Below, one piece after another: positions 1 through 10,548 of a stretch of 64,000 bases of DNA. Numbering within the stretch: the first letter of the stretch is position 1; each line of letters opens with the position of its first letter. The notes below the pieces were generated by a model. That model made no database searches, was not told where the DNA came from, and saw nothing but the letters and a program-made list of their open reading frames with translations. Both the position numbers and the translations under genes were made by a program. Source of the DNA: Zanthoxylum bungeanum (taxonomy: Eukaryota > Streptophyta > Magnoliopsida > Sapindales > Rutaceae). The DNA lies in assembly GCA_019454045.1 (NCBI GenBank), contig SKCR01038117.1, forward strand, positions 186,001-250,000, in the 5' to 3' direction.

Positions 1-2329
1 TTTAAGTTTCAAAAAAAAAAAAAAAGAATTAGGATCATTACTATTTTGATTTCCAATATCAAATATTAAATTGTGTGAGATTAACGATTAAAAATTTATA
101 GTATAAAATTCGTGAATTTAAAGTTTGATTCGAGGATTTTCCTCACGTTAAATTGATTTGCATTTGCATTAGTAATAAACTAATCTTTTTTTTTCAAAAA
201 AATGATGAATTAACATTATTACTATTTTGAGTTCTAAAATCAAACATTAGATAGCGTGAAATCAATGATTCGAAATTTATATTAAAAATTTAGGTTGAAA
301 TAGTCTCCCCTTTTTCTACAATAAATTTTAAAGCAATTTAGGAAGAGGATTATCTATCGTTTCATAATAATTTTTCTCTAGTCTTGTACATTATCCGAAT
401 TTAAGGCAATTTGTGAGAGAAAAAAATAAAATTTCTATAATCTTGTATAATTTTTGAAATGCCTCAAATTACTTATTTTCAGATCAAAGAGTTTTCTTTT
501 AAATGGAATCCATTTGAAGCACCAAAAATCCCATAAGAGGGAGCCCATCCAAATTCAATTTCCACAGTATTCTTCAGTTGATTAGATACAATTTTTCAGC
601 ATACTCATTAATGTACATAAATGATTTTTTTTTTAAATGTGTTTTCGAAATTAATTTTAGTGTTTTGCAATGCATAGAATTCATAAAGTACATAAATGCA
701 CCACCATATATACCCAATTTAATTAATAGCAAAGTTTTATACCTATAATTTTTATTTTTTTGAAATCTTGGAAATCTCGTCGCTATAAATCACCATTCTG
801 AACTTAAGCGTAATAGGTAAAATCTCTGGCTGTCCCAGACTCTTACAAGAAACGCATTCCATGAATTCGAACCCAATATATCAAGATAAGATCATGAATC
901 CTACACCACCAAACTACACGAGGAAACCTATAACCTTCTTATTAAAGGAAAAAAACAAATTAATGCCCATATGAATTTTCAAGCAAGTTTTAATTATCCT
1001 GCAAGAGTTGTTGACAGCTTTAATTTAGCTTTGGCTTTTAATGTCTTGAGAGAATAAAGAGAAATTAAATCTAAGGGCTCACTAATTATTCACTTACCAA
1101 AATAAATTTAAGGAACAATATCAGAAATAAATATATTTACAGCGAAGATTATGTTATATTTTATCTGCAACGAATAACAAGACTCTGGAATTATCCAGCG
1201 AAATGGTGGGAAGATTATGTTAAATTAAAGCAAAAAAATTCTTAAGCCACCTCAAGTTGTGGTAATTGTTGAAATAATCTTACTTGGTTTTCTCAATCCA
1301 ACCATATCTACTAGGGGGTGGTAATTTGGGTCAGGATTCGTTTATTCGTTCAATTCGATTCGCTTTAAAGCGAATACGGGTTTGGAAAAATGGATTCGTT
1401 TAATAAATTGGTCAATTCGATTCGATTTGTTTAATAAACGAATCGAATACGAATTTAAACTCATTGATTCGTTTATTCGTTTATGATTCGTTTTATTATT
1501 TTTATTTACTAATTTATATTAATTTTCAATTAAGATTCGAGAAATTATAGTTAATTATCATAGAAAAATTAATATTTTCGATATTTTGTGAGATATTTTT
1601 AGTAAATATATTAATTACATATTTCATATGTATATATTTATGAAGAATTAACGTAAATCAAATGTGGTAAGTTATTTTATTAAATAATATTATTGACTAA
1701 ACGAATAAACGAATATTCGTATTCGATTCGTTTATTAAACGAATCGAATACGAATCATGATATTAGGATTTGTTTAATAAACGAATCGAATACGAATTCA
1801 TCACATTTTGATTCGATTCGTTTAGGATTCGATATAAATTCGATTCGTTGATTCGTTTTCGCACCCATAATATCTACCTTTGAACTTGTAAATTTTAACA
1901 CTGCTATTTACACTTTTGAGTACTCTATGAGTATTGAAATTTGCCCCAAATATTTAAATAGTTAATTCATTAAATTAAATAAATTACTTATTTTTGAATG
2001 AATTATTTTAGACACATTTCATGGATGAGGGTAAATAGCATTGTTTAAATTTTTAATGATCGAAATTAAATGACAATTATGAATGGGTTGAGCTATTTGT
2101 ATTTTAAAATAGATTATTAACAATTTTTTTTTTATTTTTTTTACTTTCTACACTCATTTAATAGTTCTTAAAATTAATTTACTCTACACACTCTAATGAA
2201 TTCCAAAATAGTCCTCAATTATACTCTTTGTTTACTGTTTACACCCATAACGAAAATCATTATATCGATTTTCCCCCATAAACACGTCGCTCTTTTATAT
2301 CAATTAAATTTGATGCTTAACAAAGTAAA
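1..2329. other. AT-rich host flank with no recognisable gene
   Basis: This stretch precedes the outer retroelement and is strongly AT-rich with homopolymer runs. No frame gives a protein I recognise; the only ATG frame of note (about 2196-2399) runs into the retroelement LTR and has no family features. A hAT-type MITE occupies 1312-1869. The last five bases before the LTR (2325-2329, GTAAA) are the expected left target-site duplication of element F, but the right copy lies outside the window. Confidence 0.7.
1312..1869. mobile_element. hAT-type MITE with perfect 8-bp TSD
   Basis: The 558-bp element starts TAGGGGGTGG and ends CGCACCCATA, imperfect terminal inverted repeats of the TAGGG(G)TG type common in plant hAT elements. 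It is flanked by a perfect 8-bp direct repeat ATATCTAC at 1304-1311 and 1870-1877, the duplication length of hAT transposases. The interior has no ORF. It is built from many copies of ATTCGTTTATTCG-like motifs and their complements (AATAAACGAATCGAATACGA), so both ends can fold back. It is non-autonomous and would need a hAT transposase encoded elsewhere. Confidence 0.75.
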
Positions 2330-3331
2330 TGTTAACGGTGGTTTTTCATTACAAGGGGTAATTCGGAAATCTACTAATCGAATAAATCTCCCTCAGTAGT
2401 GCGTTGTTTGGTTAGTTGGGAATCAAAACAAACTTAGCAAGCAAATAAGAAATCATAGAGAAAACAAAGGTTTTAAGTGGTTCGACGGAGAGTGACTCCA
2501 ACCTACGTCTACGGGAACAAAGAAATGAAATTTTTATTATGAGCTCGGATCAAGACCGATCGGCTTTCGCTCTTTATCACTAAGCTTTTTAGAGTTCTTT
2601 TATAAATTGTAGAATATAAAAAATGCTAACCCTTAAATCCGAGCCTTCATCCCTCTTTTATAGGCTCCAAAATCTACCATTACACCAACTCGTGATGTCA
2701 GCTCATGTCAGCCTGTCATTGTCGCCCATGCTCATTTTTCCCAGCTACTCTACAAACAGTAGCTCTGACCTTCTAACTCAACCACCTTCTGTCAGAAAAA
2801 ACCATCATTCCTACCTTTATCCTCTGCTACACGTTCTGCCTATGTGATAGCCTGGAATTCAACCACTCCCACGCTGTTTCGTGTGTCAGAAGGAAAGTCT
2901 CTGACCAACTCTCGTCATATCAGCCTTCTGGAGGTTCAAACTCTCATGTAGGCCTTATGTCATTCATATATAAGTACATAATACTACAACCTCGATCTCG
3001 GTCCCCGAGTCGGTATGTCAAAATGAACAACGTTGAATACTCTTCCTTGCTTATTTAACAGGTCGGGTCGGTAGTCACGGACCACCTCGGGTCAACCTTC
3101 ACAAATGTTCAAGTTCAACTGGATCTGATACATTCTCACCAAGTCGGGTCAGTATCTCATCATATCCTCATTAACTAGCTTTTCCCTAAGAAATCCATCT
3201 GTACCTCGGGCTCGGGCCCTCAGTCTGACCTCTCATCCTCACAAGGACCTTAGACCATCTATTAAGTGCAAACCACATTATATCATTCTTCAGGTTTCAG
3301 AGTTCCTCAAGACTTAAAATCACCATCAACA
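2330..3331 (-). repeat. Element F 3' LTR
   Basis: A 1002-bp LTR bounded by TGTTAACGG at 2330 and CATCAACA at 3331. It matches 63193-64000 along its length, including the shared start, the AATTCGG segment and the AACTAGCT segment that closes the window. It holds a 55-60 bp block near 3018-3076 that is absent from the right copy; the block is bounded by GTCGGTA-like direct repeats, consistent with slippage. A PPT adjoins it at 3332. Confidence 0.8.
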
Positions 3332-3346
3332 TCTGTCCCCTAGTTC
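3332..3346 (-). other. Element F polypurine tract
   Basis: The minus strand reads GAACTAGGGGACAGA immediately before the LTR start TGTTGATGG. A purine-rich tract abutting the 3' LTR primes plus-strand cDNA synthesis. Its position fixes the inner boundary of the LTR and the minus orientation of F. Confidence 0.7.
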
Positions 3347-3770
3347 TCGGTATCAACGAGTTGGTGAGTTGATGTCGGGAACTACAATAAAGGTGTAAAT
3401 TACGCCTATGTCATCGGGTCATGAAGGTTCATGTATCACCAAAAGATTTTTTTTTTTTTTTTTGTAATGATTTCCTTTTCACCGCCAGTTGAAAGGTTTT
3501 TCTAGGACTTCTAAACCGCCTTTAGGAAGTTGTGAAACCTTAAATACCCCTCACATCTTTCGAGGACTTCTTTTCACTTTGTCTCCCCGAGATGCCAGAT
3601 TTCCTACTCTTATGGCTTGCGCGTCAAAACCAAGGACAAATGTGTCCTAACCAAACAGTAGCTTCAATATTGGCATTCCATTTGAATTCAATGGCCGAGA
3701 TCTTCATCGTACATGGCATTAATCCTGCCCACTTGACTTCATCCAACAGTTAAGAACAGCTTGAACAGCC

Positions 3771-3780
3771 TATTTAAAGG
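3771..3780 (+). promoter_or_regulatory. Candidate TATA box of the antisense gene in F
   Basis: TATTTAAAGG lies just inside the F 3' LTR, pointing away from it and opposite to F transcription. About 120 bp downstream a consensus splice donor GTAAGT occurs at 3902, and a degenerate spliced reading frame follows at 5103-6054 on the same strand. The order TATA, short leader, donor, coding exons is what an independent antisense transcription unit would show. The start site itself is inferred. Confidence 0.45.
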
Positions 3781-3957
3781 CCACTCCACTCCAATCCCAT
3801 CTTTTACCACTTTGTCTTCTCTAACGGATCCATAGAGCTTCTATATTTTCCACAACTTCGAGCACTCAACAGCTTCCCAGCATCTTCTTCAATCTAAACA
3901 AGTAAGTCACATACTGACTTCCCTTATTGTGATAATGTAGGTTGCTTGCTGGCATGG

Positions 3958-4816
3958 AGGGATGGCAGCGGGTAGGGTTTGGTGCGGGTTTGTCATTACC
4001 AAACTCGCACCCGCATATGTGAACAAATTACCAAACCTGCACCATACCCGCTGCGGGTTTTAATTTTCATTACCAAACCCGCACCCGCATATGTGAACAA
4101 ATTACCAAACCCGCATTGGTACCTAACATATTTTTTGCGGGTTTTTAATTCTATTGATTCTGTTATCAAATGATAATTGGATCAGAGAAAACTTGCTCAA
4201 ATATCAGAGAGAGTAAAAACAGAGGACTAGAACATAAAAGATAACAAGCATAAACCATAAGCGTAAAAGTCACAACTTCTCATACAATACCCAGTTGGGA
4301 AAGAACAAAAAAAAAAAAGTGAACTTTGACTAAATTAAAGAAATCCGGTCATAATCAAAAAAAAGCAAGTCCCAATTTGGAGGTAAAGAAACTAACATAA
4401 TCTGTGATCCTTGGGGATTAAATGTCAGAGAAAGAGACAAGGACATGGTTAAAATGATTATTCAAAGAGGAAATACAGCCAAATTAAAAAATAAAAAATG
4501 AAATGAAATACCTATTTGGGATTTCGGTTGATGCATCAAAGATGATGAGTGACCGAGTGAGGACCAGTGGAGCAGGTTGTTGCGGCTAGGGCTTGGGAGT
4601 TGAGAGTGAGCGTTTAGATTTTGTGTGTCAAATTTAAATGAGGCAGTCAGGCAGTCACGACTCACGAGGGTTTACTCAAATACCAAACTCGCACCGCACC
4701 CGCAACGAGTTCTGCTTTAAATTACCAAACCCGCACCACACCCACTAATATATTTACCAAACCCTACCCATTGCGGGCGGGTTTTTGCGGGTTTGCGGGT
4801 AAAATTGCCATCCATA
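3958..4816. mobile_element. hAT-type MITE inside element F
   Basis: The left end AGGGATGGCAGCGGGTAGGG and the complement of the right end (TATGGATGGCAATTTTACCC) form imperfect terminal inverted repeats of the GGGATGGCA type seen in plant hAT MITEs. The flanks share GGCATGG (3951-3957 and 4817-4823), i.e. 7 of an 8-bp target duplication. Repeated ACCAAACCCGCACCCGC-like blocks lie near both ends; the middle is AT-rich and non-coding. It appears to sit in the leader intron of the antisense gene, so it entered after F. Confidence 0.65.
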
Positions 4817-5102
4817 GGCATGGTTTGTTTGTGTTTTTGATTGTTGTTCTGGGTTTATGGTTAACATAAGTATGAAGGGTAGGTTTATTCATCTAGGCGT
4901 ATTTTTTTGCTTTTTAATGCATGTTTGGGTCATTCCGTGTTTTTGTTGGAGATAATAGAGCATGTTTATAGGTTCTTTGTGGTTGCGTTTTCATGATTTA
5001 GCTATACAATCTTACTGTTTTGACATTGTTATAGTGCTTAGAGTTTTTTTAAGGTTGGCCACTTGGTATGGAAGATGACATAGTAACCCTAGCTTTAGTG
5101 TA

Positions 5103-6054
5103 AACTCCACTTCTCCAGATAAAAGAGGTGCCCCATTACTGGGGATCAATAATTTTACTAATGACGTGATGGAAAACGCGACCTACATTCTCCTGACCTT
5201 CAAATTTATGGCCAAGACTGTAATCTTGGAGCAGGCCATGATATACGAGGACATTTTGCCCGAGGACATCATTGGCAGAACCTGCCGATTCCATACAAAG
5301 GTAACTAGACTTCTCATTTGTACTTATATTTCTTCATTTCCTTAAATTGACCTCGTATTATATGCTGCAGCGGGCCTATCTTTTGGCCAGCAATATAGAT
5401 TTGTTGATGAACACCATTTCTAAGGGGGGCCAGGCCCAAAGACTCCAAAGTTGCTTGACCGAGAGGGAGAAAGAGCTATCGAAGTAGCTGGAGGAAGCAA
5501 AAGCAGAAATCTGGGACCTCAAGCAGTCCGAGAAGGGGGACAATGATGAAATTGCTTCTCTTCGCCGAGCCTCAGAAATCACGAAGAAAGAAAGGGACGA
5601 GGCCAATACCGAGGCTACCCAGAAAGTAGATGAATTGAAGCTCCAGCTGTGGCGAACTACTACGGTCAAGAACAAGCTTCAAGAAAAAACAGATCAATTG
5701 GAGAAAGTTTGGGATGAGCTGGATAAGTCCCATGACGAGCGAAAAAGCATACTCGCCTAGCTACCTGGACGCTTAGAGGCCGTTAAATAAGAGGCCAAAA
5801 TATAAGGGCTAACATAATGCATTGAGATATTCGAGTTGACCCAGCCTGCCCTGGATTTGGAGATAATTCACAAAATCATGTAGGTGTCTAAGGGGGAAAT
5901 CACACAAGAGAAGGCCTTCGGCCCTGTTCCATAAGACTCCGAGGATATACAAGACCCCGTGCCAGTGTCCATGGTGCCTTATACTCAAGGGGATCTCGGC
6001 CTCTCATCGTCTGCTACCGCCTCTCCTGAAGACGCTCATGGCCCATCTGCCTAA
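5103..6054 (+). pseudogene. Degenerate antisense gene (aORF-like) of element F, two exons, coiled coil
   Basis: On the strand opposite F gag, an open frame (5103-5300) ends at a splice donor (GTAACT at 5301) and resumes in phase at 5371 after TGCTGCAG, giving a canonical 70-bp GT..AG intron. Exon 1 has short hydrophobic stretches around VMENATYILLTFKFMAK. Exon 2 is highly charged with heptad spacing from about 5458 to 5758, typical of a long coiled coil, followed by an acidic Ser/Pro-rich tail ending at the TAA at 6052. Seven in-frame stops interrupt exon 2 (near 5485, 5758, 5788, 5803, 5815, 5881 and 5932). Upstream exons are not resolved. Tat-lineage elements are known to carry antisense ORFs between pol and the 3' LTR (for example gene 23 of Grande); assignment to that class rests on position, strand and splicing, not on a recognised domain. 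Function unknown. Confidence 0.6.
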
Positions 6055-6329
6055 TTTATACTCCTTCCTTTCCTTTTTGTATGTGGGTTACCCCTAGGGG
6101 GCCCCGTGTAAAATCTTTTTATTGAATGAATATAAATTTTTCATCCGTATTTCTTTTACTGAATCACACACCAAACACATACCCGATCCAGGGCAACTTC
6201 CACTTCAACAAGCTGACCTGATCAACTTTAATCAACATTTGGTAAATTTAACCAAAATTATTGCAATCATTCCCCTAAGGGACCACATCACAAGAAAATA
6301 TTGGCGCTCAAGCCCACACAACATAACTC

Positions 6330-6598
6330 TTTACTTAGCAGATTCAACATTCTTCAAACAGAGTAGTCTTCTGCTTGACCAACACCCACATTCATGTCAA
6401 CAAGCATTATAAGGCCTCAGTGGGATATAACTCGAGCCGATGTAATAGCTTGGCCATAAAGGAATGTTCCTTCCTTGTGCCATACAACACTTGGCCATTG
6501 GGGAGAAACTCCAACCTCATGCCAATAAATATAATAAGGTCTCGGTGAGACATACACGACCCCGAGCCATCACATAAATAACTTAGCCACAAGAGAAT
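6330..6598. repeat. Element F 130-bp tandem array, left part
   Basis: About two diverged copies of a roughly 130-bp unit marked by TGCCATNCAACACTTGGCCA and AAGGCCTCAGTGGGA. The array is cut at 6598 by element E and resumes at 60942 after element A. It is non-coding spacer between the gag side and the antisense gene of F. The stretch 6055-6330 before it is the probable 3' flank of the antisense gene, with no other feature seen. Confidence 0.7.
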
Positions 6599-7269
6599 CG
6601 TAGGACACAGGATCTGGGCGACGCCGTTCCTAGGCTCGCGGCACTAGTTTGGGAAGTACTGAATAACATGGAGTCGCCACCCGGTGTGAACCGGGACAAA
6701 GATTTAAGGCCGCACTCACCCCTCGCAAGGGAAGACCTCAAACCGTTGGGTTCGGAATGGTCCCTTACTCATGTCACTTGTAATGAAAGGATTTATGTAA
6801 TAATTTAATCAAGCTTAAGTAACACTTATTTCCAAGAGTATCATGCTTCTAAATTCTCATGTGTAAAATAAAACTTATGTACGCATTTCGCATATATCTT
6901 ACATTTAAATTTGCATGCTTAACATATATCAAGATAGCAACTACCATACAACTTTACTTGCATATTACATTCAGGAAAACACAAGCACACATATTAACCA
7001 TACAAGCACACATGTTAACCATACAAGCACACATATGGGCACTTTTCCAAGTGGTACGTGAAATTGTAGCCCAAGTACAGACCGCACTACCGTCCATTCG
7101 GAATCGGCTACGGAATTTACGTCTGGGTTTCCATCCGATATACCGCAAGAAATAATACTCAAATGTTATCATGACACAAGCATATGAATTGTAATACATT
7201 AACATATTTATATTTATACATGTGGAGATAACTACTAGGAAAACTATGCATGAAACCTAATGAAGATGA

Positions 7270-7640
7270 CTCGATTCAGTGGGTGCGCGTTCGTGTAGCG
7301 TTCGTAAACGCGTTCGAACGGTAAACAGAAGGTTCGCGTTCGTGTAGCGTCCGAGAACGCGTTCGAACGGAACCAGACCTGATGCATTATGAAACTAAGA
7401 CAGTGGTGTGCGCGTTCGTGTAGCGTTCGTAAACGCGTTCGAACGGAAAACAGAAGGTTCACGTTCGTATGGCGTTTGTTAACGCGTTCGAACGGAAATG
7501 AGACAGAATGCTCACGTTCGTATGGCGTTTGGTAACGCGTTCGAACGGAAATGAGACCTGACACATGATAAGGCAAAAACACATGCGCGTTCGAGTTGCG
7601 TTCGTAAACGCGTTCGAACGGGAACAGATCTGATGCATGA
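7270..7640. repeat. TTCGAACG palindrome array in the E 3' LTR
   Basis: Six copies of a ~37-bp core made of GCGTTCGT, AACGC and the perfect 10-bp palindrome CGTTCGAACG, separated by variable spacers of about 20-60 bp. It is GC-rich inside an otherwise AT-rich LTR. Equivalent arrays occur in the other E LTR (17760-18120) and in the LTRs of B and C. ORFs read through it only because the repeats lack stops. Confidence 0.85.
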
Positions 7641-7669
7641 AATGAGACGCAATACATGAACACAAAATA

Positions 7670-8130
7670 AAAGGGCGCGGCGAAGTACTGCCGTAAATGT
7701 GACCTTTTGGGGCTCTTGATCTCTCAAAGAGAGGACCTTTAGACCAACATACTAAGCCCATGCGCATCAAATCACACATACAAGAATAGAACCAATCATA
7801 TCAACCAAGTATGCCCGATGATGAACACATCTTACATCCAATCTGAACACACATCAACCGGCGCGGCAAAGCATCGTGGTAACGGGTTTTAACCCCTCCC
7901 CATAAGGGATCTTTCATTCCACTTACTAAGCCCATGCGCTTGATTGAACCATACATAAAAGATAATAATGTCAATCTAAGTATGCCCGATTGAACGTATC
8001 TCGCATCCAACCGAACACACATCAACCGGCGCGGCGAAGTAGTGTCACAAAGGTGGCCTTTTCGGCTCTTTGTCTCCCAAATGGAGGACCTTTGGACTAA
8101 CTCACTAAGCCCATGCGCTTGGTTGAATCA
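7670..8130. repeat. ~175-bp direct repeats in the E 3' LTR
   Basis: Three diverged units marked by GGCGCGGCNAAG (7674, 7860, 8029) and ACTAAGCCCATGCGC, with periods of about 186 and 169 bp. They are the same family as the 176-bp repeats in the LTRs of B, read in the opposite orientation. Non-coding. Confidence 0.75.
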
Positions 8131-9662
8131 TGCATAACTAAACAACATATTGAATTCAAGTAAAGAAAACTAAATAAACAAAAGCAACACAACAAAAGAA
8201 AGATGGTGCCGTTTACCCAAGCGGTACGTGGAGTTGTGGCCCGAGTACAGATCATATTACCGTCCATTCGGAATCGGCTATGAAATTTATGTCCGGGTTT
8301 CCATCCGATATACCGCGAGAGTTGACACATCTCTTATTCATCCAATACCCACAACATACATCATACACACAACAGATACCACAAATACAGAAAATATAAT
8401 CAAAATAAATGACCAGAAAATAAAATGAGAATAAGTGTGAAAGATACCCTCAGGTCTAACCTTTTAAGCCGTCTCTCGGACTCGCGTTCCACGGAAATCG
8501 AAAGGGGGTAAAGCTCCGCAACTTTCTGGTCCACTGGTTCAACGTCCTAGCTCACTGCTTCGCTGTTTTGCTTACGGTTCGAACTCCGTTCTGCTCCTAT
8601 TCGGCTTCTGTCTTGCTGCTCACTGCACGGGCCACCTGTTTTAACGTTTCCATAAACTATTCCAAGTTTGTGTGGGTTCTTAGTGCAATTGTATGTGATT
8701 ATTTTTGGGATTATCTATGCAGTTTTTATGTTACTGTTTTTTTAAGGATTTGGGCTACTTTTTTAAGGTAATCTAGGAGGTTGTTTAGGCGTGTTTTTAG
8801 GATTCGGCTAAGGGTGAGTTTGGTGCTTTAGATTCGGCTATGGAGGGTGGTTGTAGGTGCTTTGGATTCGACTATGGAAGGTGGTGACTTGTGGTGGTTT
8901 CTTTGTTTTCTTTCTTGTGTATGTGTGAAGTGTTTTTCTCTTTTGTTTAGTCTTGGGTGTGTAGAGAGAGTCTAGAGAGATTTCGAGAGAGTTTGGGTGT
9001 GAATTATATGTGTCAAGGAGAGGATGGCTTTGGTTAGGGGTTGTTTATATAGAGAAGGGTTAGGGTTGACAAGGGAAGGGATTTTGGGCATTTAATTAGG
9101 ATATGATTTAGTTTTAAACAAGGAAATCAAAGGATTGAAGGGGGACAAAATATTTTATTTTAGGAAGTCAACTAATTTAACTTGGTGTATATCTCATTGA
9201 ATTAGGAAGTCAATATTTGATTGGCTTTAATTGGTTAAGATTGATTTTAATTAGGCAAATCTTATTTTTAGTTTTAGTATATATATTTGATTTATTTATA
9301 TTAGGCATGATTTTATTTAATTGGTAATGATTTAAATTTTATTTAATGTTTAATATTTATTTATTTAATTTGGGATGTGTTTTATGGGCTTTGGGGAGCT
9401 AAATGGGCTGGGGTGTGAGGCTAGCAGCAAAACCAGAATTACCGGCTCCGTTCGAACGCCTCCTCGCACGCGGCACGAACGTCCGCAATCTGCACGAGGT
9501 TCGAACGAAGTAACGAACACAGCACCAACGAAGACAGTGAGCTTGTTTATATCCTGAATTTCCCCTTCCGATATCCGTTTCCCGCGACTTTCATGACTCA
9601 AAGGTAGTGCCTCCAAATGAGGCTCATCATCGGGTTTCACATGCGAAAATGCAATGCCTACA

Positions 9663-9682
9663 GTCGCCCCCACTTTGATGGG
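9663..9682 (-). other. Element E polypurine tract
   Basis: The minus strand reads CATCAAAGTGGGGGCGAC directly before the LTR start TGTAGGCATTG. B (30050-30064) and C (43661-43680) have the same tract, supporting a common origin. Confidence 0.8.
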
Positions 9683-9774
9683 ACTTGTGCAGTGTGTGAC
9701 AGTGACAGTCCTATCAAAGTTATGCAATGCATTTTACTTACCTGGCTAGCTAGCTGTCTCGAGCTGAGCTGATA

Positions 9775-10260
9775 CTGCAGTGGACCTCGATCCTGAGACG
9801 CGTCTCGACGCTGCTAATGATATGGGCCTCGAACCTGGGACGCATCCCAATAGCTGCAATCGACAACGGGGGCCTCGACCCTGGGACGCATCCCAATACC
9901 GCTGACAAAATGTGGGCCTCGACCCTGGGACGCATCCCGAAAATGATGATGCAGTGGACCTCGATCCTGGGACGCATCCCAATAGCTGCAACCGACAACG
10001 GGGGCCTCGACCCTGGGACGCATCCCAATACCGCTGACAAAATGTGGGCCTCGACCCTGGACGCATCCCGAAAATGATGATGCAGTGGACCTCGATCCTG
10101 GGACGCATCCCAATAGCTGCAACCGACAACGAGGGCCTCGACCCTGGGACGCATCCCAATACTGCTGACAAAATGTGGGCCTCGACCCTGGGACGCATCC
10201 CGAAAATGATGATGTGGAGCTTCGCTCCTCAGCCGATATGGGCTTCGCCCCCAAGCTGAC
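9775..10260. repeat. Element E 3' untranslated tandem array
   Basis: Two to three copies of a ~131-bp unit that itself contains shorter TGGGCCTCGACCCTGGGACG modules, located between the end of integrase and the PPT. Long ORFs on both strands here are repeat read-through, not genes. Related GGCCTCG/CGAGGCCC motifs fill the same position in B and C. Confidence 0.8.
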
Positions 10261-10548
10261 ATGATGTGATGTGGAGCCTCGCTCCCCAGTCGATATGGGC
10301 TTCGCCCTCCGAGACCCATACCCGGAACTTAACTTCATTGGGACCTCAATCTTCAGATTACTACTGCCCATAAATGCTGTGCCTTTACCATCTCTGATTG
10401 GCTTACTGCTCGCTCTTTTCCGTCTTCAACACCTGTTTACACAAAACAGAACAAACACAAAAATATGCAATATAGGTTACGTGTATGCATGTATGCAGAA
10501 GTTTTCTTATTTCGTTGGGTTAGGTCTTCCGCTGGTGACCAAGTCTTC

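Larger units (their letters stand above)
6599..9662 (-). repeat. Element E 3' LTR
   Basis: Matches 17085-20162 from the GTAGGACACAGG end to the GCAATGCCTACA end. In minus-strand order it contains a TTCGAACG-bearing U3, the TATA box CTATATAAAC at 9043-9052, an AT-rich stretch, a ~100-bp module (8222-8318), about three ~175-bp repeats, the TTCGAACG array (7270-7640), a second copy of the module (7052-7150), and a PBS-like TGGCGACTCCA (6669-6679) near its inner end. Confidence 0.9.

Noticed and set aside
2196..2399. 67-codon ORF at the host/LTR border
   Set aside because: It crosses the LTR boundary at 2330, so it is chimeric and recent; no features of a gene.
5376..5675. 99-codon minus-strand ORF opposite the coiled-coil exon
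   Set aside because: It is the shadow of the plus-strand coding exon; its Ser/Leu-rich sequence is what the complement of a charged coiled coil gives.
7270..7640. CRISPR-like appearance: ~37-bp repeats with variable spacers
   Set aside because: The spacers are themselves repeated, the array lies inside an LTR duplicated at both element ends, and the DNA is plant; no cas genes are present.
7244..8025. ORFs in the E LTR rich in Arg/Thr repeats
   Set aside because: Produced by the TTCGAACG array and the ~175-bp repeats; similar ORFs appear in every LTR copy on whichever strand lacks stops.
9750..10371. Several ORFs of 120-190 codons on both strands
   Set aside because: They follow the 131-bp tandem unit in multiple frames at once, with no codon preference or family motif; repeat read-through in a 3' UTR.
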